DNA of 64,000 nucleotides from the NCBI RefSeq assembly GCF_001548035.1, contig NZ_AP014723.1, forward strand, positions 62,001-126,000. The letters are read 5' to 3'. The notes beneath the pieces were generated by a model. The model had not been told where the DNA came from and searched no databases. It worked only from the letters and a program-made list of their open reading frames with translations. The position numbers were made by a program, and so were the translations under genes. Below, piece by piece: positions 1-8,196 of this stretch. Position 1 is the stretch's first letter. Each line of letters begins with the position of its first letter. This DNA comes from Sulfurospirillum sp. UCH001. GTDB lineage: Bacteria > Campylobacterota > Campylobacteria > Campylobacterales > Sulfurospirillaceae.

Positions 1-176
1 TGGTTATTTTTTGGTTAAAATTTTCGGTAGGTGTAGTGCTTGCAAGAGAGTTAAAAATCGTTTCTGAGCCTTGGTTTATTCTAGGGATTAGTCTGTGTTA
101 TGGTTTGCTTAGTGGTATTTTTTTAGTACGTGTGATTATTTTATGGAAAATCAAAAGCATACAGGTAAAACATTAA
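1..176 (+). CDS. 3' end of a small integral membrane protein (truncated by window start)
   Basis: The third frame (first full codon at base 3) is open from the window edge to a TAA at 174-176 and encodes 57 residues. Two hydrophobic stretches are visible, one at the start and one ending in a basic tail (IILWKIKSIQVKH). This is the look of the last two transmembrane helices of a small inner-membrane protein, with the C terminus cytoplasmic by the positive-inside rule. The family cannot be named from this fragment. The lipoprotein gene starts 43 bases downstream on the same strand. Confidence 0.5.
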   Translation, partial: VIFWLKFSVGVVLARELKIVSEPWFILGISLCYGLLSGIFLVRVIILWKIKSIQVKH

Positions 177-219
177 CACTGTTTTGCTAGACTAACGTAT
201 GATTTTTAAGGAGTAGTGG

Positions 220-621
220 ATGAAACAATGGATAGTGGCAATTCTAAGTATAGGGCTTTTTTCAGGCTGTAGCATGAGTTTTAATTATAATTTTTGGAGC
301 CAGAAAGCACCCGAAACGCCATCTCCTGCTGCGGTAAAAGAAGTCAAAATAGCGCTTCCTAGTACAGTTTTGATGTATGATTTAGATATTACCGATCGTC
401 CTTATACTAGCCTTGGTGAAGTAAGTGCAAGTCTGACAAAGCTCAATCCATGGGGTGAAGAGCCAACACAAGCTCAAGTAGAAGCTAAACTCAAAGAAGA
501 AGCGGTGAAAAAAGGAGCGGATGCACTGATCTTTGTGCGTTACACCAAACTGGGTGCTTCATGGAACCGCCTCAGTGGCATCGAAGGCAAAGCTCAAGCC
601 GTTAAATTCACACGATATTAA
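220..621 (+). CDS. Predicted outer-envelope lipoprotein, function unknown
   Basis: This 133-residue protein begins with a type II signal peptide: a basic start (MKQW), a hydrophobic core, and the lipobox LFSGC with the lipidated Cys at about residue 17. It should therefore be a membrane-anchored lipoprotein facing the periplasm. The mature part is a small mixed alpha/beta domain ending in KFTRY. I do not recognise the family. An AAGGAG-like ribosome site (positions 209-214) precedes the ATG. The transporter gene follows after 2 bases, so the two are probably co-transcribed. Confidence 0.75.
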   Translation: MKQWIVAILSIGLFSGCSMSFNYNFWSQKAPETPSPAAVKEVKIALPSTVLMYDLDITDRPYTSLGEVSASLTKLNPWGEEPTQAQVEAKLKEEAVKKGADALIFVRYTKLGASWNRLSGIEGKAQAVKFTRY

Positions 622-623
622 TC

Positions 624-1520
624 ATGACCAATAAAAATCTTTTTTTCTTTTTACTCTTTTTAGCGATGGTTGCATGGGGTGGTTCATGGGTCAATGTGAA
701 AGTTTTAGGGCATTATGTCAGTGCTTTTGAGATGATCTTTTTGCGTTTTGGCATTACTGCTATTACGATGGTGCCGATTATCATATGGTTGAAGCATTCA
801 TTTAAAATTGACCTGAAAAGCTTTGGCTTAGTGATCTTAGTAGCGCTTGCATTGATTTTTTACAACAAATACTACTACCTCGGCACAAAATTTGGTACAG
901 CCTCTTTAGGCGGAGCGATGGTAACAACGATGATTCCGATCTTAACCTTCATTTTACTTGCATTGATGGGAGTAAAGAAGGTGAGTTCTAAAGACCTGTT
1001 TGCCCTTGGTTTAGGCGCTGTGGGCGTTTTGACGATGTTGCACATCTGGACGTTTGATTTAGCGCACATCTTGGTTATTCAAAATCTTTACTTTTTTCTA
1101 GCGGCTATTTTATGGGCTATTTTGACGATTATCAGCTCAAAATCAACGAAAATTTCACCCATAGTTTTTACGTTTTATATGTATATTGTTACCGTTGTGC
1201 TGGATTGGGCATTGTTTGTAGATGTGAGTGCCATCCCTTTTGCATCGTTTGATAGTATCTTTTGGATTAACACGATTTTGATCTCCCTCGCTGCTTCCAC
1301 CTTTTCCAATACGATCTATTTCTTAGGGATTGAAAAATTAGGTGCAGCAGAGGTAAGTTCATTTGTCTTTTTAGTCCCATTTTCAGCCATAGGACTAAGT
1401 GCTATCTTCTTAAATGAAAAAGTTGATTTTTTTATTATTATTGGAACAGTTTTAACGCTTTATGCGGTCAAACTGCTCAATAACATTACAATTTTAAAGC
1501 GACGCCAAAAAAGCGTTTGA
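624..1520 (+). CDS. EamA/DMT-superfamily transporter
   Basis: This 298-residue protein is almost entirely hydrophobic, with about ten predicted transmembrane helices in two halves, which is the drug/metabolite transporter (EamA) architecture. The first helix carries the family-typical MVAWGGSWVNVK segment. The second half has the conserved LVPFSAIGLSAIFLNEK segment near residues 250-266. The substrate cannot be read from sequence; the family includes exporters of amino acids and metabolites. It starts 2 bases after the lipoprotein stop. Its 3' end overlaps the convergent esterase gene by 35 bases. Confidence 0.88.
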   Translation: MTNKNLFFFLLFLAMVAWGGSWVNVKVLGHYVSAFEMIFLRFGITAITMVPIIIWLKHSFKIDLKSFGLVILVALALIFYNKYYYLGTKFGTASLGGAMVTTMIPILTFILLALMGVKKVSSKDLFALGLGAVGVLTMLHIWTFDLAHILVIQNLYFFLAAILWAILTIISSKSTKISPIVFTFYMYIVTVVLDWALFVDVSAIPFASFDSIFWINTILISLAASTFSNTIYFLGIEKLGAAEVSSFVFLVPFSAIGLSAIFLNEKVDFFIIIGTVLTLYAVKLLNNITILKRRQKSV

Positions 1521-2058
1521 TACTCTCTAAATGGCGATCCAGCCCTTCAAAGCTGTGGTTGCCACCCTCTTCTACGACCATCTTGGCACCTTCTAAAACA
1601 TCTTGTGCTTCTTCATAGTCTAAGACTTCATCCCCTTTTTGAAGTAGTACAAGCAGGTTATCAAGGTTTGGCTCTTCAATTTCATAGCTTTCTAACATAT
1701 CAAGATGGGATTCATTCCATTCATAGGTTGAGTTGTCATAATAACTCACACCATGCCCAATGGCTCTCTTAAGTGTTTCAGGAGCATTGATGGCTGGGTT
1801 GATAAGGACAGCTTTGAGGTTGTATTTATCGCTCAGGTAGAGTGAATAATATCCACCAAGGGATGAGCCCATAAGATAAACAGGTTCATTGTCTTGATAC
1901 GATTCGATGAGCTCACTGAGTGTTTTAATCGCAAGATCAGGAATAGTAGGGAGTGAAGGTGCAATAAAACGAATCTTATTTTCTTGACAATACGCACGAA
2001 GCATTTTTGCTTTGCTTGCCTCGCCACTCGAGCCAAATCCGTGAATATAGATAATCAT
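1486..2058 (-). CDS. YqiA-like alpha/beta-hydrolase (esterase)
   Basis: This 190-residue protein belongs to the small YqiA/YcfP esterase group. It starts IIYIHGFGSS (oxyanion-hole HGF motif) and has the nucleophile elbow GSSLGG (Ser near residue 72), an Asp in the GDEVLDY segment, and the catalytic His in the GGNHSF segment near the C terminus. I chose the ATG at 2058 because AAAGGT lies just upstream and the hydrolase fold begins there; an upstream ATG at 2118 adds 20 unrelated residues. The natural substrate is unknown. The gene is convergent with, and overlaps, the EamA transporter. Confidence 0.8.
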   Translation of the reverse strand: MIIYIHGFGSSGEASKAKMLRAYCQENKIRFIAPSLPTIPDLAIKTLSELIESYQDNEPVYLMGSSLGGYYSLYLSDKYNLKAVLINPAINAPETLKRAIGHGVSYYDNSTYEWNESHLDMLESYEIEEPNLDNLLVLLQKGDEVLDYEEAQDVLEGAKMVVEEGGNHSFEGLDRHLESIKRFFGVALKL

Positions 2059-2130
2059 GATTTTACCTTTTAATGAATAAGTTAAGCACCAAAGGTGCGC
2101 GGGCTTTGTGCCGAACAAAACCCAGTGTTA

Positions 2131-2187
2131 ACGTAGTTTTCGGAGCTTTGCTTTGAAAACGTGAGTAGAGTTCTATGAAGAACTCTA
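2131..2187. repeat. Two adjacent intergenic hairpins, the first with an AGC-TTT-GCT cap
   Basis: The region 2059-2251 between divergent genes holds two palindromes. The first spans 2136-2160: an 11-bp stem (GTTTTC paired with GAAAAC, two G-T pairs, then AGC paired with GCT) closed by a TTT loop and flanked by ACGTA and GT. The second (2166-2187) pairs TAGAGTTC with GAACTCTA around a 6-base loop. The first shares its cap and flanks with a hairpin at 28188-28212, so it may belong to a dispersed family. The function is unknown. Confidence 0.6.
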
Positions 2188-2219
2188 TTAAATGGAGTAT
2201 AGCAAAAGTTTCGTTAGGC

Positions 2220-2225
2220 TATAAT
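2220..2225 (+). promoter_or_regulatory. -10 promoter element for the formate dehydrogenase operon
   Basis: A TATAAT hexamer lies 26 bases before the ATG of the 94-residue gene. It is the only good -10 box in this intergenic region. No strong -35 is seen, which is usual in Campylobacterota. Confidence 0.5.
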
Positions 2226-2251
2226 ACGCGTAATTACTAAACGAGGTTTAC

Positions 2252-2536
2252 ATGAAATTACAAGAATTAGAAGCACGAAAAATTATCTTGATGGTCATGG
2301 GTGACAAGCGACCCCTTACAAAAACAGATGAAGAGTTGGCACTGCTTCTTAAAAAAAGATTGACTAAAAAAGAGTGTGAAGTGCTCAATACAGAAGTTTC
2401 TGGCAAAGATAAAGAAGTAACCATGCATGAACAAAAAATCGATGCAGTACGTTATGAAGCACTCAAAGCAAGTGCGATTAAAAAGATGAAAAATGAGTCT
2501 GTACATGGGGACTTTTTCTATACGAAAGGTGAATAA
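2252..2536 (+). CDS. Small charged protein encoded directly upstream of formate dehydrogenase
   Basis: This 94-residue, Lys/Glu-rich soluble protein has no signal peptide or membrane segment, and its N-terminal half looks helical. The ATG is preceded by ACGAGG. It ends 3 bases before the formate dehydrogenase ATG, so the two are surely co-transcribed and may be translationally coupled. I do not recognise the family. Position alone suggests a role in maturation, assembly or partner binding of the molybdoenzyme, which is inference. Confidence 0.7.
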   Translation: MKLQELEARKIILMVMGDKRPLTKTDEELALLLKKRLTKKECEVLNTEVSGKDKEVTMHEQKIDAVRYEALKASAIKKMKNESVHGDFFYTKGE

Positions 2537-2539
2537 ACG

Positions 2540-4603
2540 ATGGAACATTTTGAAGTCATTGACAGTGTGTGTACCTACTGTGGCGTTGGTTGCGATATTG
2601 CTGCGAATGTTAAAGACAATAAAATTCACAGCATTTTTGCGCACCCTGAAGGCGTAGTATCTGAGGGAAACTTATGTGTGAAAGGCAAATACGGTTATGA
2701 ATTTGTTGATGCGCCAGATCGTCTTAGAATTCCACGTATTCGTAAAAGCTTTTTAGCGAAAAATCCAGCTATTCAAGCACAGATTGCTTCAACACTGGTC
2801 GATCTTGATGAAACATGGGTTGAAACAACCCTAGATGGCGCTACCACAGCTGCCGCGATGAAACTTCAAGAGATTCAGTCAACGTATGGACGAACCAGCG
2901 TCTGCTCCATCGGAGGAGCAAGAACCTCATGTGAAAGTTCCTATTTGCTTCAAAAATTCACCCGCCATACCCTTAATTCTCCACATGTCGATAACTGTGC
3001 ACGTATTTGCCACTCTCCAAGCCTTAAAGGTATGCGAACGACCATCGGTGAAGGTGCGGCAACCAACCCGTACAATGATATTTATAATGCCGAGTTTATG
3101 ATTGTTTTTGGCTCGAATACGACTGAAGCGCATCCGATTATCTCCAATCGTATTGTCGATGTGGCAGGTAAGCACGATAATCTAGCTGTGTTTGATGTGC
3201 GCGAAATCACCTTGCACCGCTTTGCCAAGTACAAAGGTATTATCCCGCATGAATCAAATCTGTTAGTGCTGAATATGATGGCGTATGTCATCATCACTGA
3301 AGAGCTTTACAATGAGCATTTTTTGGCAGATCGTACCAAAGGATTTGAGGCATTTAAAGAGAAGATTTTAAATGATCCGTATGCCAATCCGAAGTATTTT
3401 GAGCACATAGAAGGCTATGAATACCTAAGCAAACTCATCCCAAAAGTAGCACGTGAATATGCCCTTAAAAAGTCGATGATTTTCTGGGGACTAGGAGTTA
3501 CTGAACATATCGATGGCTCCTACGCGGTAATGGCGATTACGCATTTAGCGCTTATGACAGGGAATGTAGGAAAAACAGGTGCTGGTCTTATGCCACTTCG
3601 TGGGCAAAATAACGTTCAGGGTGCTTGCGATATGGGCATGCTTCCTTATTACGACCCTGATTATCAAACACCAAAAGAGATCGGTTTGATGACACCACAG
3701 CTCGTGGATGAAATGATTGATGGTCGTATTAAAGCGGTGATCAATATGGGCGAAGATCTCACGCATGTTCACCCTAACAGCAATAAAGTCAACCGTGCGC
3801 TTGATAATGTTGAGTTCATTATGGTGCAAGAGCTGTTTATGACTGAAATTGCCAATCGTGCTGACATTGTCATTGGCGTAAAGTCTGCTTATGAAAAAAC
3901 AGGTGTTTATGTGAATGCTATGCGTCGTCTTCACCTCTCTCAACCGCTTGTGAAGTCTGATTTACCCGACGATTGGGAAGTCATCAAACTACTCGATAAC
4001 AAATTAGGCGGAAATTATACTTATGAAGATTCCAAACAGATTTGGGATGAAGTACGAGAAGTAGCCTACAGACGTTTTTCAGGAGCAAGCTACAACAGAC
4101 TAGAGCGCCACCGCGTTCGTGGACTACAATGGCCTGTACATACTGAAGATACACCTATTTTGCATCAACTCGATTTTAGAACTGAAGATGGCTATGGTGA
4201 ATTTCATTACCACCAGTATGAGCTCCGCGGTATGGTGGAAGAGATACGTGAAAAAAGACTCACAGGTTATCATCTTACTACGGGAAGAACCCTTGCACAG
4301 TATAACAATGCCTCTCAAACCAGTCGTAGCGAAAGACTCAATAAGCGTTATGATGAAACGGTTTTACTCGTGCATGAAGATGACGCAGCCGACTTTACCA
4401 GTGAAAAAGTTATCTTAAAAACAGCATTTGGGCAAAGTGAACCGCTAACAGTAAAATTGACTGACAAAGTTCAACCTAAAACACTTTTCTGTACTTTTCA
4501 CCATGCTAAATCGAAAATAAACAATCTTTTTGGTGATAGATGTGATGAATTTGTTTTAACTGCAGCATTCAAGTCGATCAAAGTAGAGGTTATAAACGTT
4601 TAA
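2540..4603 (+). CDS. Formate dehydrogenase catalytic (molybdopterin) subunit, Cys type
   Basis: This 687-residue protein of the FdhF-like molybdopterin oxidoreductase group should oxidise formate to CO2. The [4Fe-4S] ligands are C11, C14, C18 and C46, followed by K48 that relays electrons in the family. The molybdenum ligand position is Cys157 followed by His158 (NCARICH), where E. coli FdhF has selenocysteine. The active-site Arg segment is PLRGQNNVQGACDMG near residue 350. The C-terminal cofactor-binding domain starts near LTGYHLTTGR. It lacks the extra ferredoxin domains and Tat signal of membrane FdhA/FdnG enzymes, so it is probably cytoplasmic. The electron acceptor is not evident nearby. 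Confidence 0.85.
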   Translation: MEHFEVIDSVCTYCGVGCDIAANVKDNKIHSIFAHPEGVVSEGNLCVKGKYGYEFVDAPDRLRIPRIRKSFLAKNPAIQAQIASTLVDLDETWVETTLDGATTAAAMKLQEIQSTYGRTSVCSIGGARTSCESSYLLQKFTRHTLNSPHVDNCARICHSPSLKGMRTTIGEGAATNPYNDIYNAEFMIVFGSNTTEAHPIISNRIVDVAGKHDNLAVFDVREITLHRFAKYKGIIPHESNLLVLNMMAYVIITEELYNEHFLADRTKGFEAFKEKILNDPYANPKYFEHIEGYEYLSKLIPKVAREYALKKSMIFWGLGVTEHIDGSYAVMAITHLALMTGNVGKTGAGLMPLRGQNNVQGACDMGMLPYYDPDYQTPKEIGLMTPQLVDEMIDGRIKAVINMGEDLTHVHPNSNKVNRALDNVEFIMVQELFMTEIANRADIVIGVKSAYEKTGVYVNAMRRLHLSQPLVKSDLPDDWEVIKLLDNKLGGNYTYEDSKQIWDEVREVAYRRFSGASYNRLERHRVRGLQWPVHTEDTPILHQLDFRTEDGYGEFHYHQYELRGMVEEIREKRLTGYHLTTGRTLAQYNNASQTSRSERLNKRYDETVLLVHEDDAADFTSEKVILKTAFGQSEPLTVKLTDKVQPKTLFCTFHHAKSKINNLFGDRCDEFVLTAAFKSIKVEVINV

Positions 4604-4626
4604 AGTGGCTAGATTCTAGCTGCTTT
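4602..4626 (+). terminator. Hairpin at the end of the formate dehydrogenase operon
   Basis: AAAGTGGCTAGA pairs with TCTAGCTGCTTT (two G-T pairs), starting inside the stop codon. It is not followed by a clear T-run, so it may act as a weak terminator or an mRNA 3' stabiliser. Confidence 0.45.
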
Positions 4627-4648
4627 AAATGATAAGTTAGGGGATAAT

Positions 4649-4702
4649 TTATAAAGAAGTGGCCGGGAGAGAGGGATTCTTGATGGGGGTGATTTCATAC
4701 AT
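4649..4702 (-). other. Detached integrase start codon and leader at the left end (attL)
   Basis: On the minus strand, GAGG (4710-4713) sits 7 bases before an ATG at 4702-4700. The frame reads MYEITPIKNPSLPATSL and stops at 4649-4651 in the chromosome. In the excised circle the same frame crosses the 22-bp att core and continues in register into the integrase body at 16172. An in-frame TGA just upstream of the ATG shows this is where translation would begin. Here, in the integrated state, it can only make a 17-residue peptide. Confidence 0.65.
4657..4678. repeat. attL: left copy of the 22-bp att core
   Basis: These 22 bases are identical to 16151-16172 and contain the last 19 bases of tRNA-Ser(UGA), including the encoded CCA. 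Here the remainder of the tRNA is missing. Together the two copies define the ends of the integrated element. Confidence 0.9.
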
Positions 4703-4764
4703 TTTAAAACCTCAAAAGTCCTAAATTTAGGGATTTTAACTCTTCTAAAAACGATTAAAATAAA

Positions 4765-4791
4765 CTTAAAAGTTGTAAAAAAGTTGTAAAA
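4765..4791. repeat. Left arm-type repeat pair (candidate integrase arm site)
   Basis: This 27-base segment contains AGTTGTAAA twice, 11 bases apart. It matches 16075-16101 at 26 of 27 bases and in the same orientation. It lies 86 bases inside the left core. Position near the attachment core and duplication at both ends fit arm-type binding sites of a lambda-class integrase. The rest of 4627-4977 contains no gene apart from the detached integrase leader. Confidence 0.55.
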
Positions 4792-4977
4792 GCATTGTAC
4801 TAAAAAACAGGTTTTTTGCCAAGATTTTTATATGTATTAGGTTTGTATTTAGTCCATGTTTTGCGATTCCAATTTTCTTTATTATTAGGGATTTCAAACA
4901 CTTTTATGAAAAGTTAGATTAATAAAAGAAATAGCTCTTATTTTGTAAAATAAAAGACAATCATAAAGTTTGGTAAA

Positions 4978-7014
4978 ATGGAAAAAATGAATACACAACA
5001 ACTGACGTACATAGATTTATTTTGTGGTGCAGGAGGATTTTCACTAGGGTTTACAGATGCTGGATTCAAAAACATATTTTCAATAGATATAGAGCCAGAG
5101 TTTTGCGAAACATATAAAGCGAATTTCCCGAATCATAGATTAATAATCAAAGACATTAGCCAGCTTTCAGAGATTGAAATTAAATCTATCATTGGCAATA
5201 ATCATGTAGACGTAATTATTGGAGGACCTCCTTGCCAAGGTTTTAGTATAGCTGGAAATATTGGGCGAAAGTTTATTGATGATCCTCGGAATAGTTTATT
5301 TAGGGAGTTTGCAAGAATCGTAGAAATAGTTAAACCAAGATTTTTTATAATGGAAAATGTCGCAAGATTATTTACCCATAACAATGGTCAAACAAAAAAT
5401 GAAATTATTGATACATTTGAAAAAATGGGATATTTTGTTAATTGTAAAGTTTTAAATTCTGCAGATTATAGTGTCGCTCAAATTCGAAGAAGAATAATTT
5501 TTATAGGAAGTTTGGGTGGATCTAAGATAGTTTTTCCGAAAAAAAACTCTGAAAAATTTTTGACAATCAAAGATGCTATTGATAGTCTGCCCCCATTAGC
5601 ATCTGGGGAAAAATCAAATATACCAAATCATGAAGCAATGTCTCATTCATTTCAGATGCTCACAAAAATGAGTTTTATAAAAGATGGTGGCAATCGAACA
5701 CAGATACCTGAAGATTTAAGACCAAAAGCTGGAGATGTGCGTAAATATATACGCTACAAGAGTGAAGAACCTGCTATATGTATCACTGGAGATATGAGAA
5801 AAGTTTTTCATTATTCTCAAAATAGAGCATTATCTGTCAGGGAGTTGGCGAGTATCCAATCATTTCCAAATAGTTTTATTTTTAAAGGTAAAAGTATTTC
5901 TCAACAACAACAAGTTGGAAACTCTGTGCCTCCAAATATGGCTAAGGCACTTGCAAAGTCTATAGAGTTAATGTCAAGACACTATAAATACCCAAAAGTT
6001 AATTATATTGGAAATAAAGAAAAATTAGCAAGCTTAATATGTGATTATTTTCCAGAAGATGCTAATTCTGTTTTGGATGCTTTTTCTGGGGGGTGCTCGG
6101 TTAGTTTTGAAGCAAAAAAACGAGGTTATAAAGTTATTTCTAATGATGTATTGAAAATCAATTACTATTTAGCAAAAGCATTAATAGAAAATGAAGAAGT
6201 TACATTACAAGCACATGATGTTGAAATAATTTTTAATGGTAAGCCTAAAAAAGGATTTATGACTCGCAATTATGCAAATAAATATTTTTTTGAGCAAGAG
6301 TGTAAAGAGCTTGATAATTACAGAGAAAATATTAATAAACTTGATTCGGAATATAAAAAAGCACTTGCATACTCATTGATGAGAAGAGCCATGATTAGAA
6401 AAATGCCATATTCTAGATTTACCATTCCGTGGGAGCAGATAAAACAATTACGTGATGAAGATTATAGTTATCAAAAGTATAAACGTAAAAGAGCATATCA
6501 TAACGAATCAATAAAATATCATTTTTTAGACAACTTGAATGAGTATAATAAGGCAGTTTTTAGTAACTGCCAAATAAATAAAGCATATAATGAAGATATT
6601 TTCTATTTGGTGGATGAAGTTAAAGCAGATATTGTTTATTTAGATCCTCCATATGCTGGTACAATGAATAATTATTTTAGTTTCTATGGACTTATTGATG
6701 AGTATATTGAATCTAAAAAAATACAACCATTTATAAATAACTTTATTGAAAAATCAGAAGTTTTTATGTTGTTTGATTTATTGTTTAGTAAATTAAAGAA
6801 TTTTAAATATTGGATTTTGAGCTATAATAATGCTTCTTATCCATCAAAAGAAGATTTAATAATGTTATTAAAAAAGTACTCAGATGATGTTCAGTTTATA
6901 GAAATTGATCATGTTTATAAAATTACAGGAAAAGATAAAAAGCAAACACATTCTGAGTTTTTATTTATTGTAAAAAATAAAAACCATGATTCCGATAAGA
7001 GGATCAGAGGATAG
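4978..7014 (+). CDS. Fused C5-cytosine / D12-class N6-adenine DNA methyltransferase
   Basis: This 678-residue protein combines two complete methyltransferases. Residues 1-335 are a C5-cytosine enzyme: motif I DLFCGAGGFSLGF, catalytic C86 in GGPPCQGF, ENV in FIMENVARL, the QxRxR motif in AQIRRRIIF, and C-terminal motifs QSFPNSF and QQVGNSVPP. From about residue 340 a D12-class enzyme begins with NYIGNKEKL, then a DAFSGGCSVSF loop and catalytic DPPY at 556-559. It should protect DNA on two different bases for one restriction system. The partner nuclease gene starts 69 bases downstream. Codon use is very AT-rich, as in the rest of this module. Confidence 0.9.
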   Translation: MEKMNTQQLTYIDLFCGAGGFSLGFTDAGFKNIFSIDIEPEFCETYKANFPNHRLIIKDISQLSEIEIKSIIGNNHVDVIIGGPPCQGFSIAGNIGRKFIDDPRNSLFREFARIVEIVKPRFFIMENVARLFTHNNGQTKNEIIDTFEKMGYFVNCKVLNSADYSVAQIRRRIIFIGSLGGSKIVFPKKNSEKFLTIKDAIDSLPPLASGEKSNIPNHEAMSHSFQMLTKMSFIKDGGNRTQIPEDLRPKAGDVRKYIRYKSEEPAICITGDMRKVFHYSQNRALSVRELASIQSFPNSFIFKGKSISQQQQVGNSVPPNMAKALAKSIELMSRHYKYPKVNYIGNKEKLASLICDYFPEDANSVLDAFSGGCSVSFEAKKRGYKVISNDVLKINYYLAKALIENEEVTLQAHDVEIIFNGKPKKGFMTRNYANKYFFEQECKELDNYRENINKLDSEYKKALAYSLMRRAMIRKMPYSRFTIPWEQIKQLRDEDYSYQKYKRKRAYHNESIKYHFLDNLNEYNKAVFSNCQINKAYNEDIFYLVDEVKADIVYLDPPYAGTMNNYFSFYGLIDEYIESKKIQPFINNFIEKSEVFMLFDLLFSKLKNFKYWILSYNNASYPSKEDLIMLLKKYSDDVQFIEIDHVYKITGKDKKQTHSEFLFIVKNKNHDSDKRIRG

Positions 7015-7083
7015 TAATACAAGTGAGAAATATCAAAAAGTTGAAATAGTAAAATATTTTTCTTGAAGGGAGAGTTGTTTTAT

Positions 7084-8151
7084 ATGCCTCAAACTATACA
7101 AATATACGAAGAATATTGGCAACTAACAAATGCTTTTACAGACTATAATGGTGAAAAATTTTTAACAACGCTAAGGGTGTGTATTCAATTCATTGATCAA
7201 TATAAGATTGAAGAATATAGTGAAGAAAAATATAAAAGGTTGCAAGATACCTTAGAACCTCATTTGCAAATAAATAAAATTTCAATTCGAAAAGCAATTA
7301 ACCAATTAGTTAAGCTTGGCTTTATTAATTCTTTTCTTGTCTCTTACCACCCTGATTCTGTGGAGTATTCAAAAAACACTACAAGCAATAAAAAGCGTGA
7401 GTCTTTGCTCTCTAAAATTGTATATTCCAATTCTAGTTTTAATCGAGCAGTTAATAGAAATTCAGACTTGCATCAAATTAACTTTCTCATTAAAACATTA
7501 ATCGAAAATAGTCCTTTGAGTCAAGAAGAAATTATTGCTTTAATGTTGGTAGATATTTCTTCAATACAAAAGGGGTATTTAGAAAAAAATGAGATTTTAA
7601 AGTATGTAAATGAGGCAAAAGAAATTGATTTTATATCACGTAAGTATAATCAAATTGGTTATTTGATTAATTTGCTAAGTAAGTTAGATGAATTAAAATT
7701 TGTTGATGATAAGTTATACTTTCAAGAAGATGCTAAAAGAATTTTTGGTGAAGATGTTTTCTACAAGGAAACGACAAAAAAACGTGATCCTTATTTACAT
7801 AGGATATATAAGAACCAGCTCCAAGAAGAATCCATTGAATTGTTTAATAAGCCTGTTTGTATGATTGAAAAATTAGATTATCCAGTACTAATAGCTAGCC
7901 ATATTAAGCCTTTTATAGATTCTAACAATGATGAAGCTTATGATCCTAATAATGGGCTTTTGTTGAGCAGGTCAATAGATGCTTTATTTGATTTAAAATA
8001 TATAAGTTTTAATCAAGAAGGGTCAATTATTTTTTCAAGTGAATTAAGTGATGAAGTTAAAGAGGCTTGGAAAGACTATAAACTGGATGCAAGGGTTTTA
8101 AATCCTACACGATTAACTTATTTGCTCTACCATAATGATTTATTGAGATGA
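7084..8151 (+). CDS. HNH-family restriction endonuclease (putative), atypical third His
   Basis: This 355-residue protein has a C-terminal HNH_2-type nuclease domain: ASHIKPF with His273, then DPNNGLLLS with Asn290, and a SIDALFDLKYISF helix. In typical relatives the helix starts S-P-H-[IL]-D; here it reads S-R-S-I-D, so the last His is Ser297. The N-terminal 230 residues are probably target recognition. I chose the ATG at 7084 after GGGAGAG; an in-frame TTG at 7063 is possible. Placement straight after the dual methyltransferase makes it the cognate nuclease, whose activity is uncertain because of the substitution. Confidence 0.75.
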   Translation: MPQTIQIYEEYWQLTNAFTDYNGEKFLTTLRVCIQFIDQYKIEEYSEEKYKRLQDTLEPHLQINKISIRKAINQLVKLGFINSFLVSYHPDSVEYSKNTTSNKKRESLLSKIVYSNSSFNRAVNRNSDLHQINFLIKTLIENSPLSQEEIIALMLVDISSIQKGYLEKNEILKYVNEAKEIDFISRKYNQIGYLINLLSKLDELKFVDDKLYFQEDAKRIFGEDVFYKETTKKRDPYLHRIYKNQLQEESIELFNKPVCMIEKLDYPVLIASHIKPFIDSNNDEAYDPNNGLLLSRSIDALFDLKYISFNQEGSIIFSSELSDEVKEAWKDYKLDARVLNPTRLTYLLYHNDLLR

Positions 8152-8153
8152 GA

Positions 8154-8196
8154 AATCCAAATTCTATGATACTTTTTGTACCATAGAATTTGGATT
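8154..8196. terminator. Bidirectional terminator between convergent element genes
   Basis: A perfect 15-bp inverted repeat (AATCCAAATTCTATG at 8154-8168 with its complement at 8182-8196) separates the HNH gene from the convergent methyltransferase, overlapping the latter's stop codon. The loop contains a T-run on the plus strand. Confidence 0.75.

Noticed and set aside
2267-2644. 125-codon antisense frame over the formate dehydrogenase start
   Set aside because: Phe/Cys/His-rich composition, overlap with two coding genes and no initiation signal indicate a shadow frame.
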